A DNA stretch of 64,000 nt from Mucilaginibacter sp. SJ (GCF_028993635.1 NZ_CP118631.1:62001-126000), one strand, 5' to 3'; shown: positions 51,259-61,261, counted from the stretch's first letter. Numbers and translations: made by a program. Notes: generated by a model from the sequence alone, not told the origin.

Positions 51259-52173
51259 ATGAAATTTGAGGTAACAATACTTGGCAGCAGCTCCGCAACC
51301 CCCATCTTTAACAGAAATCCTACTTCACAGGTGCTCAATATCAATGAGCGCCTGTATTTAATAGACTGCGGCGAAGGCACTCAGCAACAAATGCTCCGTT
51401 TTGATATCAAAGCCAGTCGCATTGATCATATTTTTATAAGTCATCTTCACGGCGATCATTATTTAGGCCTGGTTGGTTTATTATCATCCATGCACCTTAA
51501 CGGTCGTAAAAAGGCGCTTAAACTGGTATGCCCCGTGCAGTTGAAAGAAATAATTGATCTGCAATTAAGATATTCAGATACCGAACTGCAATTCCCTGTT
51601 GAATATATATTTACCAATGCCCAACAAAGTGAAGTGGTGATCAATAATAGTGATGTTGTAGTTGAAACGATACCACTTGATCACCGCATTGCCTGTACCG
51701 GCTTTTTGTTTAAGGAAAAGAAAAGACTTCGTAAACTTATTAAGGAGAAAATAGAAAGTCTCGACATCCCGGTTGCTTATTATTCGGTATTGAAAAAAGG
51801 GGGGGATTATACTGATGAAAAAGGCAAAGTTTACAAAAATGAAGAGCTAACTATCGATTCGGCCGAGCCTAAAACCTATGCCTACTGCTCCGATACGATG
51901 TATAATGAAAACTATTTCGGCCAAATCGCCAACGCCACATTGCTTTATCACGAGGCTACTTTTTTAAATGATATGCTCGACCGGGCAGTTATAACCCATC
52001 ACACCACCGCGTTGCAAGCCGGAGAGATAGCACTGAAAACCAACGCCAAAAAACTGCTCATAGGCCATTTTTCGGCCCGTTATAAAACCCTGAATGAGTT
52101 ACTGGATGAGGCTAAAATAAATTTCCCCTCAACTGAACTTGCAATTGAGGGGAAAACCTTTTTTATAGAATAA
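51259..52173 (+). CDS. rnz: Ribonuclease Z
   Basis: The 304-residue metallo-beta-lactamase protein has SSSATPIFNRNPTSQ at the start, the metal motif FISHLHGDHYLGLVGLLSSM (HxHGDH, about residues 57-76), LYHEATFL and late AKKLLIGHFSARY. It removes the 3' trailer of tRNA precursors, leaving the discriminator base. Length is that of the short bacterial form. It is the last gene of the purC-STAS-rnz run and converges on the MlaD gene. Confidence 0.95.
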   Translation: MKFEVTILGSSSATPIFNRNPTSQVLNINERLYLIDCGEGTQQQMLRFDIKASRIDHIFISHLHGDHYLGLVGLLSSMHLNGRKKALKLVCPVQLKEIIDLQLRYSDTELQFPVEYIFTNAQQSEVVINNSDVVVETIPLDHRIACTGFLFKEKKRLRKLIKEKIESLDIPVAYYSVLKKGGDYTDEKGKVYKNEELTIDSAEPKTYAYCSDTMYNENYFGQIANATLLYHEATFLNDMLDRAVITHHTTALQAGEIALKTNAKKLLIGHFSARYKTLNELLDEAKINFPSTELAIEGKTFFIE

Positions 52174-52218
52174 AGCTAAAAGCTTAAGGCAGAAAGCCAA
52201 AAGCAGGCTTTTAGCTTT
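52172..52218. terminator. Bidirectional terminator between rnz and the MlaD gene
   Basis: AAAGCTAAAAGC (52172-52183) pairs with GCTTTTAGCTTT (52207-52218). The flanks are A and T rich, so it can serve both convergent genes. Confidence 0.7.
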
Positions 52219-52220
52219 CC

Positions 52221-53165
52221 TTAATCCTTCTTACCACCAAAAACAGAGAAGCTCACATAACGTTTTGGATGTGCCTTCAGATCAATAAACAGGTTATTGA
52301 GGTTGTTTGATGCATCTGTAAGGTTTTTGTACATTTTATCGTCGTTAAGCAAAAGGCCCAAAGAACCCTGACCGGAGTTGATTTTGGCAATAGTTGCCTG
52401 CAAATCGGCCATAGCTTTATTTGCATTATCAAGTGTTTGTTTCAGGTTAGCAGCAGCAACGTCATTACTTACTTTTTCAAAGTTAGCTGTCATTCCGTTT
52501 AGGTGTGCTGTGCTTGTCTTTAAGCTGCCTGATACTTCCTCGGCATTGGTAAGTATGGCGTCGATATGTCCGGTTTGCGAACCTACCAGGTGGTCTATTT
52601 TTTTGGTAGTGCCTTCAAGCGTTTGCAATGAATTGGCAATGCTCATGAAACTGCGGTCGATGTTTTTCTGAAAGTTAGGATTCAGGATCTTGTTAACAGC
52701 GCTCAGTGACGAATCGAGTTTAGACATCAGCATCTCTGCCTTTTTTTGTATGGGCTGCAGGCTTTCCGCAAGGCTGCCCTGGATATCAGCTTTAAGCGTA
52801 TCCTGGTCTTCGGCGGGCACATTGCTGTTGCCTAACTCAAATACAATAGCTTTGCTGCCCAGCAGATCGGTACTTTCAAGCTTGGCAAGGGTATTTTTAG
52901 GCACAACCACATCCGGTTCAATTTTAAATTCAACCACGGTACGCCCGTCTGGCTGAAGCTTCATTTTAGAGATGCGGCCTATCTGGTAACCGTTTACCAA
53001 TACAGGTTTTGAAACGGTTAAACCTTCAACGCTGTTATAAATAGCGTAGTATTTATTTGATCCTGAAAAAACATCATTACCGCGTAAATAACTGTAACCT
53101 AATATGAGTATGGTAATTGCTATTGCCGTAAGTGCACCAATTTTGGTTTCGTTAGAGATTTTCAT
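52221..53165 (-). CDS. MlaD-family lipid-transport protein
   Basis: The 314-residue protein has one N-terminal membrane anchor (residues 7-27), the MCE/MlaD domain (YYAIYNSVEGLTVSKPVLVNG, about 42-62, then GRISKMKLQPDGRTVVEF), followed by a long coiled-coil-like tail. MlaD is the substrate-binding subunit of an MCE transport complex for phospholipids between membranes. The MlaE/MlaF partners are not in the window. It lies downstream of the amidase gene on the same strand (112 bases). Confidence 0.9.
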   Translation of the reverse strand: MKISNETKIGALTAIAITILILGYSYLRGNDVFSGSNKYYAIYNSVEGLTVSKPVLVNGYQIGRISKMKLQPDGRTVVEFKIEPDVVVPKNTLAKLESTDLLGSKAIVFELGNSNVPAEDQDTLKADIQGSLAESLQPIQKKAEMLMSKLDSSLSAVNKILNPNFQKNIDRSFMSIANSLQTLEGTTKKIDHLVGSQTGHIDAILTNAEEVSGSLKTSTAHLNGMTANFEKVSNDVAAANLKQTLDNANKAMADLQATIAKINSGQGSLGLLLNDDKMYKNLTDASNNLNNLFIDLKAHPKRYVSFSVFGGKKD

Positions 53166-53277
53166 TAAGTAGAGTTTATGCGTTAATTGTGTTTAAGGCT
53201 ATAAACCTGCAACCAGGCTTATATGTTTTATGATGTACGTTTTATTTGCCAGGAAGGTAACAGTTTGGCTTTTATAA

Positions 53278-54210
53278 TTATTGCGAAATCTGTTCCATTT
53301 CTTTTTTATAGGTTGTTAATGCACGGATAATTGAAGCTACAATCTCATTTTGTCCTTCTTCCGAGTTAAGGTACTTTTCATCGTCGGGGTTATTGATATA
53401 GCCGGTTTCAACCAATACTGATGGCATTGCGCTGTGACAGAGTACGTAAATGCCCTGCTCCCTGATCCCTTCACTGCGCCTTCCATCGGTATCAACAAAT
53501 TCACCGTTAATTAAAGTAGCCAGCTTGATACTTTGCTGCCTGAACTTTCTCTTATACTCGTTTGTTAAAATAATGGTCATGGGGTCGTTCGGATCCAGTG
53601 CGCCGCCGTCGAGTTCGGTCTCTTCTCCAACCTGGTTTTTTTGAATAGCGTTTTCCTCTTCGCGGGTACGGTGTAAACCATAAACTAAAATCAGCACGCC
53701 TTTGCCCGACCTGTCCGGTACCCTAACGGTACGGTACACCGCTTTATGACGTTTGGTACCAACCTTTTCGCGAACTGTTCTGTCGGATAGCGAATTGCAA
53801 TGCAGGGAAATGAAGAGTTGTCCTTTGTTTTCATTGGCTATTTCAGCCCTGCGTTCAAACGAAACATCATCTTCGGTAGTACGGGTCATTACAGCTTTTA
53901 CACCGTTTAATTCTTTTTCTATAGCGGCTTGCAATTTAAAACCAATAGCCAGCGTTACATTCCTTTCTGACGAATAAGAACCCGATGCACCGTGCGAATA
54001 ATGACCTGTAGAAGCTGATGGTTTGCCGCCATGGCCGGGGTCGATAATAATGGTTTTAATCTTAAAACCGGTATTGTTGACCACAGTGTCTGTTTGACGA
54101 GGAAGACTATTGGTAAAAATAGAACCGTATGATTTAAAAGGAAAAAATGAAAGGAGAACCAGCAACACCCACAAACTATAAATCAATCTTTTCAATGCCT
54201 TATTTTTCAT
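53278..54210 (-). CDS. N-acetylmuramoyl-L-alanine amidase (amidase_3)
   Basis: The 310-residue protein has a signal or anchor segment (about 9-25) and the Amidase_3 zinc motifs: IIIDPGHGGKP (His, about 58), SSERNVTLAIG (Glu), and QLFISLHCNSL (His), plus a catalytic Glu in VLVETGYINNPDDEKYL. It cleaves the stem peptide from muramic acid in peptidoglycan, probably at cell separation. Family members are AmiC-like. It diverges from lptD with promoters on both strands in the 52-base gap. Confidence 0.93.
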   Translation of the reverse strand: MKNKALKRLIYSLWVLLVLLSFFPFKSYGSIFTNSLPRQTDTVVNNTGFKIKTIIIDPGHGGKPSASTGHYSHGASGSYSSERNVTLAIGFKLQAAIEKELNGVKAVMTRTTEDDVSFERRAEIANENKGQLFISLHCNSLSDRTVREKVGTKRHKAVYRTVRVPDRSGKGVLILVYGLHRTREEENAIQKNQVGEETELDGGALDPNDPMTIILTNEYKRKFRQQSIKLATLINGEFVDTDGRRSEGIREQGIYVLCHSAMPSVLVETGYINNPDDEKYLNSEEGQNEIVASIIRALTTYKKEMEQISQ

Positions 54211-54246
54211 TATTTTTGAACGCTGTTAACTATATCTGCAAAAATA
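54211..54246. promoter_or_regulatory. Facing -7 boxes between the amidase gene and lptD
   Basis: TATTTTTG on the plus strand (54211-54218) faces lptD, and TATTTTTG on the minus strand (54239-54246) faces the amidase gene. Both fit TAnnTTTG, but the region is AT-rich and no clear -33 box was found. Confidence 0.3.
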
Positions 54247-54262
54247 CTATTCATAATCAATT

Positions 54263-57004
54263 TTGAAATTCATAACCTTTTTTTTTCTGCTTGCAATTAT
54301 ATTAATAGTAAACGGACTTGCTGCTAATGCCGGCACTGTTTTAAATAACGGCCATGGCAGGAGGCCTTTAACTGATACTATTATCAAACTTGATTCGCTT
54401 CGTGATAAGAAACTTCTTAAAGGTAAACAATCCGGCTCAATAACACCGTTAAGAAACGGTAAGCCGGTAAATTCTTTACCTGCAAATGATACCACTAAAA
54501 AGAATAAAGGCGGTCTGCAATCAGAAGTAAAGGCAACTGCCGAGGACTCGACCCACTCAGACCGGGAGCACCAGGTTACCTATTTTTACGGTAAGGCCCG
54601 TGTAACCTATGAAGATTTTGAGCTTGATGCAGATTATATCAGGGTTGATGATAAAAACCACCTCATATTTGCAAGGGGGAGCATTGACCCGCGTACGCAC
54701 CAATATACCCGCAGGCCTATCATGAAGCAAAAAACGGATAAGCCCGTAGCATCTGATTCGCTGATTTTTAATTATCAAACAAAAAAGGTAAAGATTTATA
54801 ATCCTGCATCCGAGCAGGAAGGCAACTTTATTTCGGGCGGGCAGGCAAAAAAACTCAATGATGATGAGGTTGCATACCGTAACGTTATTTTCAGTACCTG
54901 CGATTTGCCTTACCCAGATACACACTTTGGTATAGTGATTACACGTGGCATCGGCGAAAAGAAACGTATTATATCCGGGCCCGCCTACCTGGAGATTGAA
55001 GGGGTCCCCTTACCGCTTGCCATTCCTTTCGGTTTTTTCCCTAAGCCGGATACCAGGACATCAGGTGTTATTTTGCCAACTTTTGGTGAGGACAACACCC
55101 TGGGTTTCTATTTAAAAGGGCTTGGATATTATATTGGTATAAGTGATTATGTTGATTTGACTACCACCGGGTCTATCTACTCAAAAGGCTCGTATGAACT
55201 AAGCAGCACGGCACGATATCTTAAACGTTATAAATATACAGGAAACGTTACGCTAAGCTTTGGCTCTCATAACTATGGCCTTGAGGGCGACCCGGCCACT
55301 AAAGACGCGCATATTTATTGGTCGCACGTGCAGGATGCCAATGCTAACCCAGGTTCAACTTTCAGTGCTTCGGTTGACGCCGGTACTTCCGGTTTTTTTA
55401 GGAACACGCCCTCGGCGAGTAACTATAATGTTAACTCCATTGCTCAAAGTAGTTTACGCTCAAGTATCGCTTATGGTAAAACCTGGGCAGGTACACCGTT
55501 TAACTTAAGTGTAGGCATTTCACATAGCCAGGATATAGCCCGTAAAACGGTGAATATCGAGTTGCCCACCATCGCCTTCGGTATGTCGTCAATAAATCCA
55601 TTCGACTCTAAAAACAGGGTTGGCGAACAAAAATGGTATCAAAAAATTACTGTTAGCTATAATTTAGTAGGTACCAACAAGCTTAACGATATACCCGAGT
55701 CTCAGTTATTTAAAAGCGAAACTTTATCAAAACGGTTACAAAATGGTTTTCAGCATACCATCCCGGTTAGTTTGGGCTTAAACGTATTAAAGTACTTTCA
55801 GTTTAATAACAGTGTTAACTATACCGAACGCTGGTATTTTCAAAGCATTAATGAAAGATTTGAAAGGGGAAGCATCGCCGGTTCAAATCAGTTAATTATC
55901 GATACAATACCTGGTTTTAAGCGTGCCGGCGAGTATAGCATCAGTACAGGTATATCAACCAAATTGTACGGTACCATAAACTTTAAACATGGTAACCTGA
56001 AAGCAATCAGGCACGTGGCAACACCCTCAATAAGTTTTAGCTATCGTCCCGACTTCAGCGACCCAAGCTTTGGCTATTACAAAACAGCTGTAAGTACAGC
56101 CACGGTGCCTTATCCGTATACCTATCAAAAATATTCTATTTTCCAGAATGGAGTTTACGGTGGGCCCTCGGCGGGTAAGCAGGCGGGCTTAAACTTTTCG
56201 GTAGATAATACGATAGAGGCGAAAGTAAAAGCGAAAAGTACGGATACATCTGGCACCGACCGAAAGATCACGATTTTACAAGGTTTGTCGTTCTCCACCT
56301 TTTATAATTTCGCGGCCGACTCAATGAAACTTTCGGATATCTCATTTTCGGGGCATACCGCTATTTTTAATCAAAAATTAAGTATAAGTTTTTCGGGAGT
56401 GTTTAGCCCGTATGTAACTAAGGTAAGCGATTCAATCTCCAATAATCAGATTGTAAGAACAAGCCGTTACATAAACAGGTATGCCTGGCAGGACGGCAAA
56501 TTCCCAACTTTAACAGGTTTAAACATTTCCATGGGCGGGAGTTTGAATTCAACGAAGGCAACTCCGGGGAATGCCGCCTTGAATACTATTGCAACCATGA
56601 ATCCCACCCAGGCTCAGAGATTGGCCCTGGTAAACAGCGACCCGAATGCATATGTTGACTTTAACGTGCCATGGAATATCTCGCTCAACTACAGTTTTAG
56701 CTATCAAAACTACTTAAACAACAAAACAACCAGTAATACGCTCCAGATTTCGGGCGATGTGAACCTTACGCAAAAGTGGAAGATCCAATACTCTACCACG
56801 TATGATATTAAGGCGGCTAAATTTGCAAGCGCTACCTCGTTTTCAATATACCGCGATCTGCATTGCTGGGATCTGGCTTTTCAATGGATCCCTTTCGGTG
56901 TATACAAAATGTATAACGTAACTTTAAAGGTGAAGGCTTCTATTTTGCAGGATTTGAAACTAAGCAAGAAAAGCGATTACAATCCACAATCATCTTTTTA
57001 TTAA
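54263..57004 (+). CDS. lptD: LPS-assembly protein LptD
   Basis: The 913-residue protein starts at TTG (54263); the in-frame stop at 54254 excludes an earlier start. It has a signal peptide (1-23), an OstA-like N-terminal domain (VTYFYGKARVTYEDFELDAD, LIFARGSIDP and similar), the conserved GPAYLEIEGVPLPLAIPFGFFP segment, and a long C-terminal barrel. It inserts LPS into the outer leaflet of the outer membrane with LptE. LptE is not seen here. It is followed after seven bases by cinA. Confidence 0.9.
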   Translation: MKFITFFFLLAIILIVNGLAANAGTVLNNGHGRRPLTDTIIKLDSLRDKKLLKGKQSGSITPLRNGKPVNSLPANDTTKKNKGGLQSEVKATAEDSTHSDREHQVTYFYGKARVTYEDFELDADYIRVDDKNHLIFARGSIDPRTHQYTRRPIMKQKTDKPVASDSLIFNYQTKKVKIYNPASEQEGNFISGGQAKKLNDDEVAYRNVIFSTCDLPYPDTHFGIVITRGIGEKKRIISGPAYLEIEGVPLPLAIPFGFFPKPDTRTSGVILPTFGEDNTLGFYLKGLGYYIGISDYVDLTTTGSIYSKGSYELSSTARYLKRYKYTGNVTLSFGSHNYGLEGDPATKDAHIYWSHVQDANANPGSTFSASVDAGTSGFFRNTPSASNYNVNSIAQSSLRSSIAYGKTWAGTPFNLSVGISHSQDIARKTVNIELPTIAFGMSSINPFDSKNRVGEQKWYQKITVSYNLVGTNKLNDIPESQLFKSETLSKRLQNGFQHTIPVSLGLNVLKYFQFNNSVNYTERWYFQSINERFERGSIAGSNQLIIDTIPGFKRAGEYSISTGISTKLYGTINFKHGNLKAIRHVATPSISFSYRPDFSDPSFGYYKTAVSTATVPYPYTYQKYSIFQNGVYGGPSAGKQAGLNFSVDNTIEAKVKAKSTDTSGTDRKITILQGLSFSTFYNFAADSMKLSDISFSGHTAIFNQKLSISFSGVFSPYVTKVSDSISNNQIVRTSRYINRYAWQDGKFPTLTGLNISMGGSLNSTKATPGNAALNTIATMNPTQAQRLALVNSDPNAYVDFNVPWNISLNYSFSYQNYLNNKTTSNTLQISGDVNLTQKWKIQYSTTYDIKAAKFASATSFSIYRDLHCWDLAFQWIPFGVYKMYNVTLKVKASILQDLKLSKKSDYNPQSSFY

Positions 57005-57011
57005 TATAATA

Positions 57012-58259
57012 ATGCTGGCAGAAATAATTACCATCGGCGACGAAATACTTATCGGACAAATTGTTGATACCAATTCGGCCTGGATGGCTACCGAACTTAA
57101 CAAGATAGGGATAAGGGTAAAACAGATCTCATCAATAAGTGACGATAAAGAACATATCCTGAAGGCATTAGCCGAAGCAGCAAGCCGGGTCAGTATCATT
57201 TTTATTACCGGTGGACTTGGCCCTACAAAAGATGATATCACCAAAAAAACATTAGCCGAATACTTTGGTGTTGAACTGATTGAAAATAAGGAAGCCTTTG
57301 CCAATGTAGAACGCATTTTTGCCAAATATAACCGCCCGTTGCTGGAGATCAACAAACAGCAGGCGCTTGTTCCTGCCAATTGCGAAGTTGTGCTTAATGA
57401 AAACGGCACTGCTCCGGGTATGTGGTTTAATCACAATGGAGTTATTTACATGTCGATGCCGGGTGTGCCATTTGAGATGATGTATATGATGGAAGGGCAG
57501 GTATTGCCTAAAATTAAGGCTACATTGAAGCTTCCCGTGATCATTCATAAAACGCTGCTAACCGTTGGCGAGGGTGAATCATTTTTGGCCGAACGGATTG
57601 CGGATATCGAAAATGATTTGCCATCGCATATTAAACTGGCCTACCTGCCCAAGTTAGGCCAGGTGCGTTTACGGTTAAGTGCTTTTGGCGAAGATGAAGC
57701 TGCTTTACAAAAAGAAGTTGATGCATTTGCCACCCGTTTTATTGAGCGCATAGGTGCGCCGTTTGTTATTGATCAGGACATCCCGCTTGAAAAAGCTATC
57801 CTTAATTTGATGGAAAGCAGGGGCCTTACTTTATCAGTAGCCGAAAGCTGTACCGGTGGTTATCTTTCGCACTTGTTTACCCAACATCCGGGGTCATCGC
57901 AGGTGTTTTTAGGTGGAGCTGTATCCTACTCATATGAGTTAAAGGAGAGTATTTTGGGCGTAAAAAACGAAACTTTGTGGCAGCATGGGGCCGTTAGCGA
58001 AGAAACCGTGAAAGAAATGGTGGAGGGTGCACTGTTAAATTTCAAGTCGGATTTGGCTGTCGCTATTACAGGCGTAGCCGGACCGGGGGGCGGTACGGAA
58101 GATAAACCCGTTGGTACTGTGTGGATTGCAGTTGCCGGAAAGCAGAAAACATACCTAAAGAAATACACATTTGGCAGCAAGCGCCGCCAAAACATTGAAC
58201 GGAGTGCCGTAATGGCCCTGTCAATGTTGAATACTTTACTTATTGAAATTAAAAAGTAA
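57012..58259 (+). CDS. cinA: CinA family protein (NMN amidohydrolase-like)
   Basis: The 415-residue protein has the N-terminal MoaB/Mog-like fold (MLAEIITIGDEILIGQIVDTN, FITGGLGPTKDDITKKTLAEYFG) and the C-terminal CinA domain (LSVAESCTGGYLSHLFTQHPGSS, AITGVAGPGGGTEDKPVGTVW). CinA domains hydrolyse nicotinamide mononucleotide in pyridine-nucleotide salvage; the N-terminal domain is an ADP-ribose pyrophosphatase in studied members. It begins seven bases after the lptD stop, so it is probably cotranscribed. Confidence 0.94.
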   Translation: MLAEIITIGDEILIGQIVDTNSAWMATELNKIGIRVKQISSISDDKEHILKALAEAASRVSIIFITGGLGPTKDDITKKTLAEYFGVELIENKEAFANVERIFAKYNRPLLEINKQQALVPANCEVVLNENGTAPGMWFNHNGVIYMSMPGVPFEMMYMMEGQVLPKIKATLKLPVIIHKTLLTVGEGESFLAERIADIENDLPSHIKLAYLPKLGQVRLRLSAFGEDEAALQKEVDAFATRFIERIGAPFVIDQDIPLEKAILNLMESRGLTLSVAESCTGGYLSHLFTQHPGSSQVFLGGAVSYSYELKESILGVKNETLWQHGAVSEETVKEMVEGALLNFKSDLAVAITGVAGPGGGTEDKPVGTVWIAVAGKQKTYLKKYTFGSKRRQNIERSAVMALSMLNTLLIEIKK

Positions 58260-58301
58260 AGATTTAAATACATAATTTTGGGGTCAAACTATATTCTACG
58301 T

Positions 58302-59831
58302 ATGGCCAAATACCAGCTGTTATTGCCAAAAATGGGGGAGAGTGTTGCTGAAGCAACCGTTATCAAATGGATAAAAAAGCCGGGTGATAAGGTGAATGCT
58401 GACGATGCTGTAATGGAAATCGCTACCGATAAAGTTGACTCGGATGTGCCTTCGCCTGTAGCCGGTAAGTTAGTTGAACAACTGTATCAGGAAAACGATG
58501 TGGTACAGGTTGGCGCAGTTATAGCGATCATTGAAACTGAAGAAGCCGAAACTGCCCCGGTAGTTGCCCAGCCTGAAGAGGTTGCGCCACAACCTCCCGA
58601 AGAACCGAAAATAGTAGACTCAACTTATCACGAAACTGTTTCGTCTAAAGAAGTTGAAAAAACTCCTGAACCGGAACTGAGCGAAATTCAGCCGGAAAAT
58701 TTATCCGGCATTCCTGGTATTGATCAGCTTGAGCAAAAAAGTTCGCCTGCTGCTCCGGTATTTAAATCGGAAGGGCGTTTTTATTCGCCCCTTGTAAGAA
58801 ATATTGCCACACAGGAAGGTATCAGTATCGGGGAGTTGGACAGCATCCCCGGGACGGGGTCGGATGGCCGTTTAACCAAAGACGACCTGCTGAACTATCT
58901 GCAGGCAAAAACTTCATCAGTTCCAAATACACATTCGTCAGCTCATGTTGAGTCGTTTATTACTCAAACTGCCGAACAACCTGTAAAAGCAGTCGACTCT
59001 GCTAAGGAAGCACGACCGACGCCGCAACCGGTAGTTGCTGCGACTCCGGATCCTGCAAAAACCGAAACGCCAAAAGTCGCCCCTGCTGAGCAGCAGCCTG
59101 CTCCGGCTGTTTCTGTAACCGGCAGTGATGAGATCATAGAGATGGACAGGATGCGCCGTTTGATTGCCGATCACATGGTGATGAGCAAACAAACATCGCC
59201 GCATGTTACCTCATTTGTTGAAGCCGATGTCACCAACCTGGTATTATGGCGCGAAAAAGTAAAGAACAGCTTTGAAAAACGCGAAGGTGAAAAAATAACC
59301 TTTACGCCTATATTTATTGAGGCAGTAGCGAAAGCCATCAAGGATTTCCCGATGATCAATGTATCTGTTAACGGTACCCAGATTATTAAAAAAGCTGCAA
59401 TCAACATCAGTATGGCTACGGCTTTGCCAAGCGGTAACCTGATAGTGCCGGTAATTAAAAAGGCGGACGAGCTTAATCTTGTTGGTTTAACAAAGGCCGT
59501 TAATGACCTCGCGAACCGTGCGCGCAACGGTAAGTTATTGCCCGATGATGTAAAAGAAGGTACATTTACGATTACCAATGTAGGCTCGTTTGGTAACGTA
59601 ATGGGTACACCAATAATCAACCAACCACAGGTTGCTATTTTAGCTGTTGGTGCTATTAAGAAAAAGCCGGCTGTTATTGAAACAAAAGAGGGCGATATGA
59701 TCGCTATACGCCACATGATGTTCCTGTCATTATCATATGATCACCGCGTTGTAGATGGAGCTTTGGGCGGCTCGTTTGTAAGGCGTGTTGCCGATTATTT
59801 GGAGAAGTGGGACAGTAACAGGGAAGTATAG
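58302..59831 (+). CDS. 2-oxoacid dehydrogenase E2 (dihydrolipoamide acyltransferase)
   Basis: From the ATG at 58302 (the upstream in-frame TTG is not used) this 509-residue protein begins with a lipoyl domain (lipoyl Lys44 in EIATDKVDSDVPSP), an Ala/Pro-rich linker, an E3-binding segment (YSPLVRNIATQEGISI) and a catalytic domain with YDHRVVDGALGG (catalytic His and Asp). It is the E2 core of a pyruvate, 2-oxoglutarate or branched-chain dehydrogenase complex; the motif alone does not separate these. E1 and E3 genes are not in the window. A strong terminator follows. Confidence 0.93.
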   Translation: MAKYQLLLPKMGESVAEATVIKWIKKPGDKVNADDAVMEIATDKVDSDVPSPVAGKLVEQLYQENDVVQVGAVIAIIETEEAETAPVVAQPEEVAPQPPEEPKIVDSTYHETVSSKEVEKTPEPELSEIQPENLSGIPGIDQLEQKSSPAAPVFKSEGRFYSPLVRNIATQEGISIGELDSIPGTGSDGRLTKDDLLNYLQAKTSSVPNTHSSAHVESFITQTAEQPVKAVDSAKEARPTPQPVVAATPDPAKTETPKVAPAEQQPAPAVSVTGSDEIIEMDRMRRLIADHMVMSKQTSPHVTSFVEADVTNLVLWREKVKNSFEKREGEKITFTPIFIEAVAKAIKDFPMINVSVNGTQIIKKAAINISMATALPSGNLIVPVIKKADELNLVGLTKAVNDLANRARNGKLLPDDVKEGTFTITNVGSFGNVMGTPIINQPQVAILAVGAIKKKPAVIETKEGDMIAIRHMMFLSLSYDHRVVDGALGGSFVRRVADYLEKWDSNREV

Positions 59832-59852
59832 ATTCCTAATACATAAAACATA

Positions 59853-59887
59853 ACACGCCGGACAAACTGTCCGGCGTGTCGTGTTTT
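59853..59887. terminator. Terminator after the E2 gene
   Basis: ACACGCCGGACA (59853-59864) pairs perfectly with TGTCCGGCGTGT (59868-59879) around AAC, then a T run. It is a textbook intrinsic terminator for E2. Confidence 0.85.
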
Positions 59888-60014
59888 TAGACTATGCGTT
59901 TCATTATCGGCAAAATTGAATTTTAAATTTGTACTAATGAAGCACATAAATAACTACAAGGGTTCAAAACCCCGTAAATGATGCTTGTTGGGTAAATTGT
60001 GTGAAAATTCGTAT

Positions 60015-60022
60015 TAACTTTG
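60015..60022 (+). promoter_or_regulatory. pcm -7 box
   Basis: TAACTTTG matches TAnnTTTG and lies 9 bases before the ATG at 60032, leaving a very short leader. No well-spaced -33 box is visible. Confidence 0.45.
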
Positions 60023-60031
60023 CCTTTGAAA

Positions 60032-60691
60032 ATGGCTTACAAGTATACTGATAATTACCGCGAACAGGGTGCCCGTAAAAGGTTGGTGGATGTTTTGAGA
60101 AAGAAGGGAATTGGCGACGAACACGTTTTAGAAGCTATTGGCAAGGTAAAACGTCATTGCTTTTTTGATGAAACTTTCTGGAACCAGGCTTACAGGGATA
60201 TTGCGTTCCCGATAGGCGAAGGGCAAACCATATCGCAACCTTATACTGTGGCCTATCAAACCGAATTACTGCATATCCGTAGAGGGGATAAAGTACTTGA
60301 AATAGGCACAGGCTCCGGGTATCAAACCTGTATCCTGCTTGAATTAGGAGCTACCGTTTATACTATTGAACGCCAGGAAAAGCTCTATCACCGCACCAAA
60401 TACGTACTGCCAAATGAAATGGGTTACAATGCCCGTTTTTTTCTGGGAGATGGCTCTGTTGGGATATCCGAACACGCACCTTATGATAAGATCATTGTTA
60501 CCGCCGGGGCACCTACCGTACCCGACGTGCTGTTAAAGCAATTAAAAATAGGCGGTATCCTGGTTATCCCGGTTGGTGATGAGGAAACCCAAAAAATGGT
60601 TACAATACTAAAAGTAGGAGACAATGATTACGAAAAGATTGTGCTTGATACCTTTAGGTTTGTGCCTTTGGTAGGGGATAAGGCTTGGTAA
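60032..60691 (+). CDS. pcm: Protein-L-isoaspartate O-methyltransferase
   Basis: From the ATG at 60032 (an in-frame TTG lies four codons earlier) this 219-residue protein begins MAYKYTDNYREQGARKRLVD. It has FPIGEGQTISQPYTVAYQTELL, the SAM-binding VLEIGTGSGYQTCILLELGA (about 88-107) and DKIIVTAGAPTVPDVLLKQL. It methylates isoaspartyl residues in damaged proteins using SAM. It is convergent with smpB and separated by a hairpin-forming repeat. Confidence 0.93.
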   Translation: MAYKYTDNYREQGARKRLVDVLRKKGIGDEHVLEAIGKVKRHCFFDETFWNQAYRDIAFPIGEGQTISQPYTVAYQTELLHIRRGDKVLEIGTGSGYQTCILLELGATVYTIERQEKLYHRTKYVLPNEMGYNARFFLGDGSVGISEHAPYDKIIVTAGAPTVPDVLLKQLKIGGILVIPVGDEETQKMVTILKVGDNDYEKIVLDTFRFVPLVGDKAW

Positions 60692-60696
60692 CGTAT

Positions 60697-60784
60697 TTGG
60701 GATTTCGAATTTTCGATTTCGGATTGCGAAACGTTAGGATTTTATTTAAATAAATCCGAAATCGAAATTCCCAATTCCGAAATC
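60697..60784. repeat. Inverted repeat between pcm and smpB
   Basis: GGGATTTCGAATTTTCGATTTCGG on the left pairs with CCGAAATCGAAATTCCC on the right. It can act as a bidirectional terminator for the convergent genes and belongs to the word-like repeat group. Confidence 0.75.
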
Positions 60785-60787
60785 AAT

Positions 60788-61240
60788 TTACCTTTTCATC
60801 ACCCTGTCCAGTTCTATCTTAGTATCGCGTTCTTTTAATGTTTCGCGTTTATCAAATGTCTTTTTACCCTGTGCAAGACCGATCTCCAATTTTGCAAATC
60901 CCCGTTCGCTAATGAATAATGCCAACGGAACTATGGTTAATCCACGTTCTTCGCCACGGGTTTGAAGTTTTTTGAGCTCTTTTTTATTCAGCAGCAGGAT
61001 CCGGTCGCGCTTGGCTTCATGGTTATAGAACGAGCCGAATGAATATTCAGAGATATGCAGGTTGCGTACATATAACTGGTTGTTAATGAATGTACAAAAA
61101 GCGTCGTTAATGTTTGCCTTACCCTGCCTTATCGACTTGATCTCGGTACCGAGCAACTGTATGCCTGCTACATACTTATCAAGGATATGATACTCAAAGT
61201 AGGCCTTTTTATTTTTTATATAGATGTTATCCTGGCTCAT
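60788..61240 (-). CDS. smpB: SsrA-binding protein
   Basis: The 150-residue protein has IYIKNKKAYFEYHILDKYVAGIQLLGTE (N-terminal), the KSIRQGKANINDAF block, and a basic C-terminal tail (KTFDKRETLKERDTKIE). It binds tmRNA and helps it rescue stalled ribosomes. It ends just beside the pcm repeat. A TAAGTTTG -7 box (61254-61261) lies 13 bases upstream of the start. Confidence 0.95.
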   Translation of the reverse strand: MSQDNIYIKNKKAYFEYHILDKYVAGIQLLGTEIKSIRQGKANINDAFCTFINNQLYVRNLHISEYSFGSFYNHEAKRDRILLLNKKELKKLQTRGEERGLTIVPLALFISERGFAKLEIGLAQGKKTFDKRETLKERDTKIELDRVMKR

Positions 61241-61253
61241 AATTATTCAGCCG

Positions 61254-61261
61254 CAAACTTA
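61254..61261 (-). promoter_or_regulatory. smpB -7 box
   Basis: TAAGTTTG fits TAnnTTTG on the minus strand, within the 26-base gap to the upstream transporter gene. The -33 box is unclear. Confidence 0.4.
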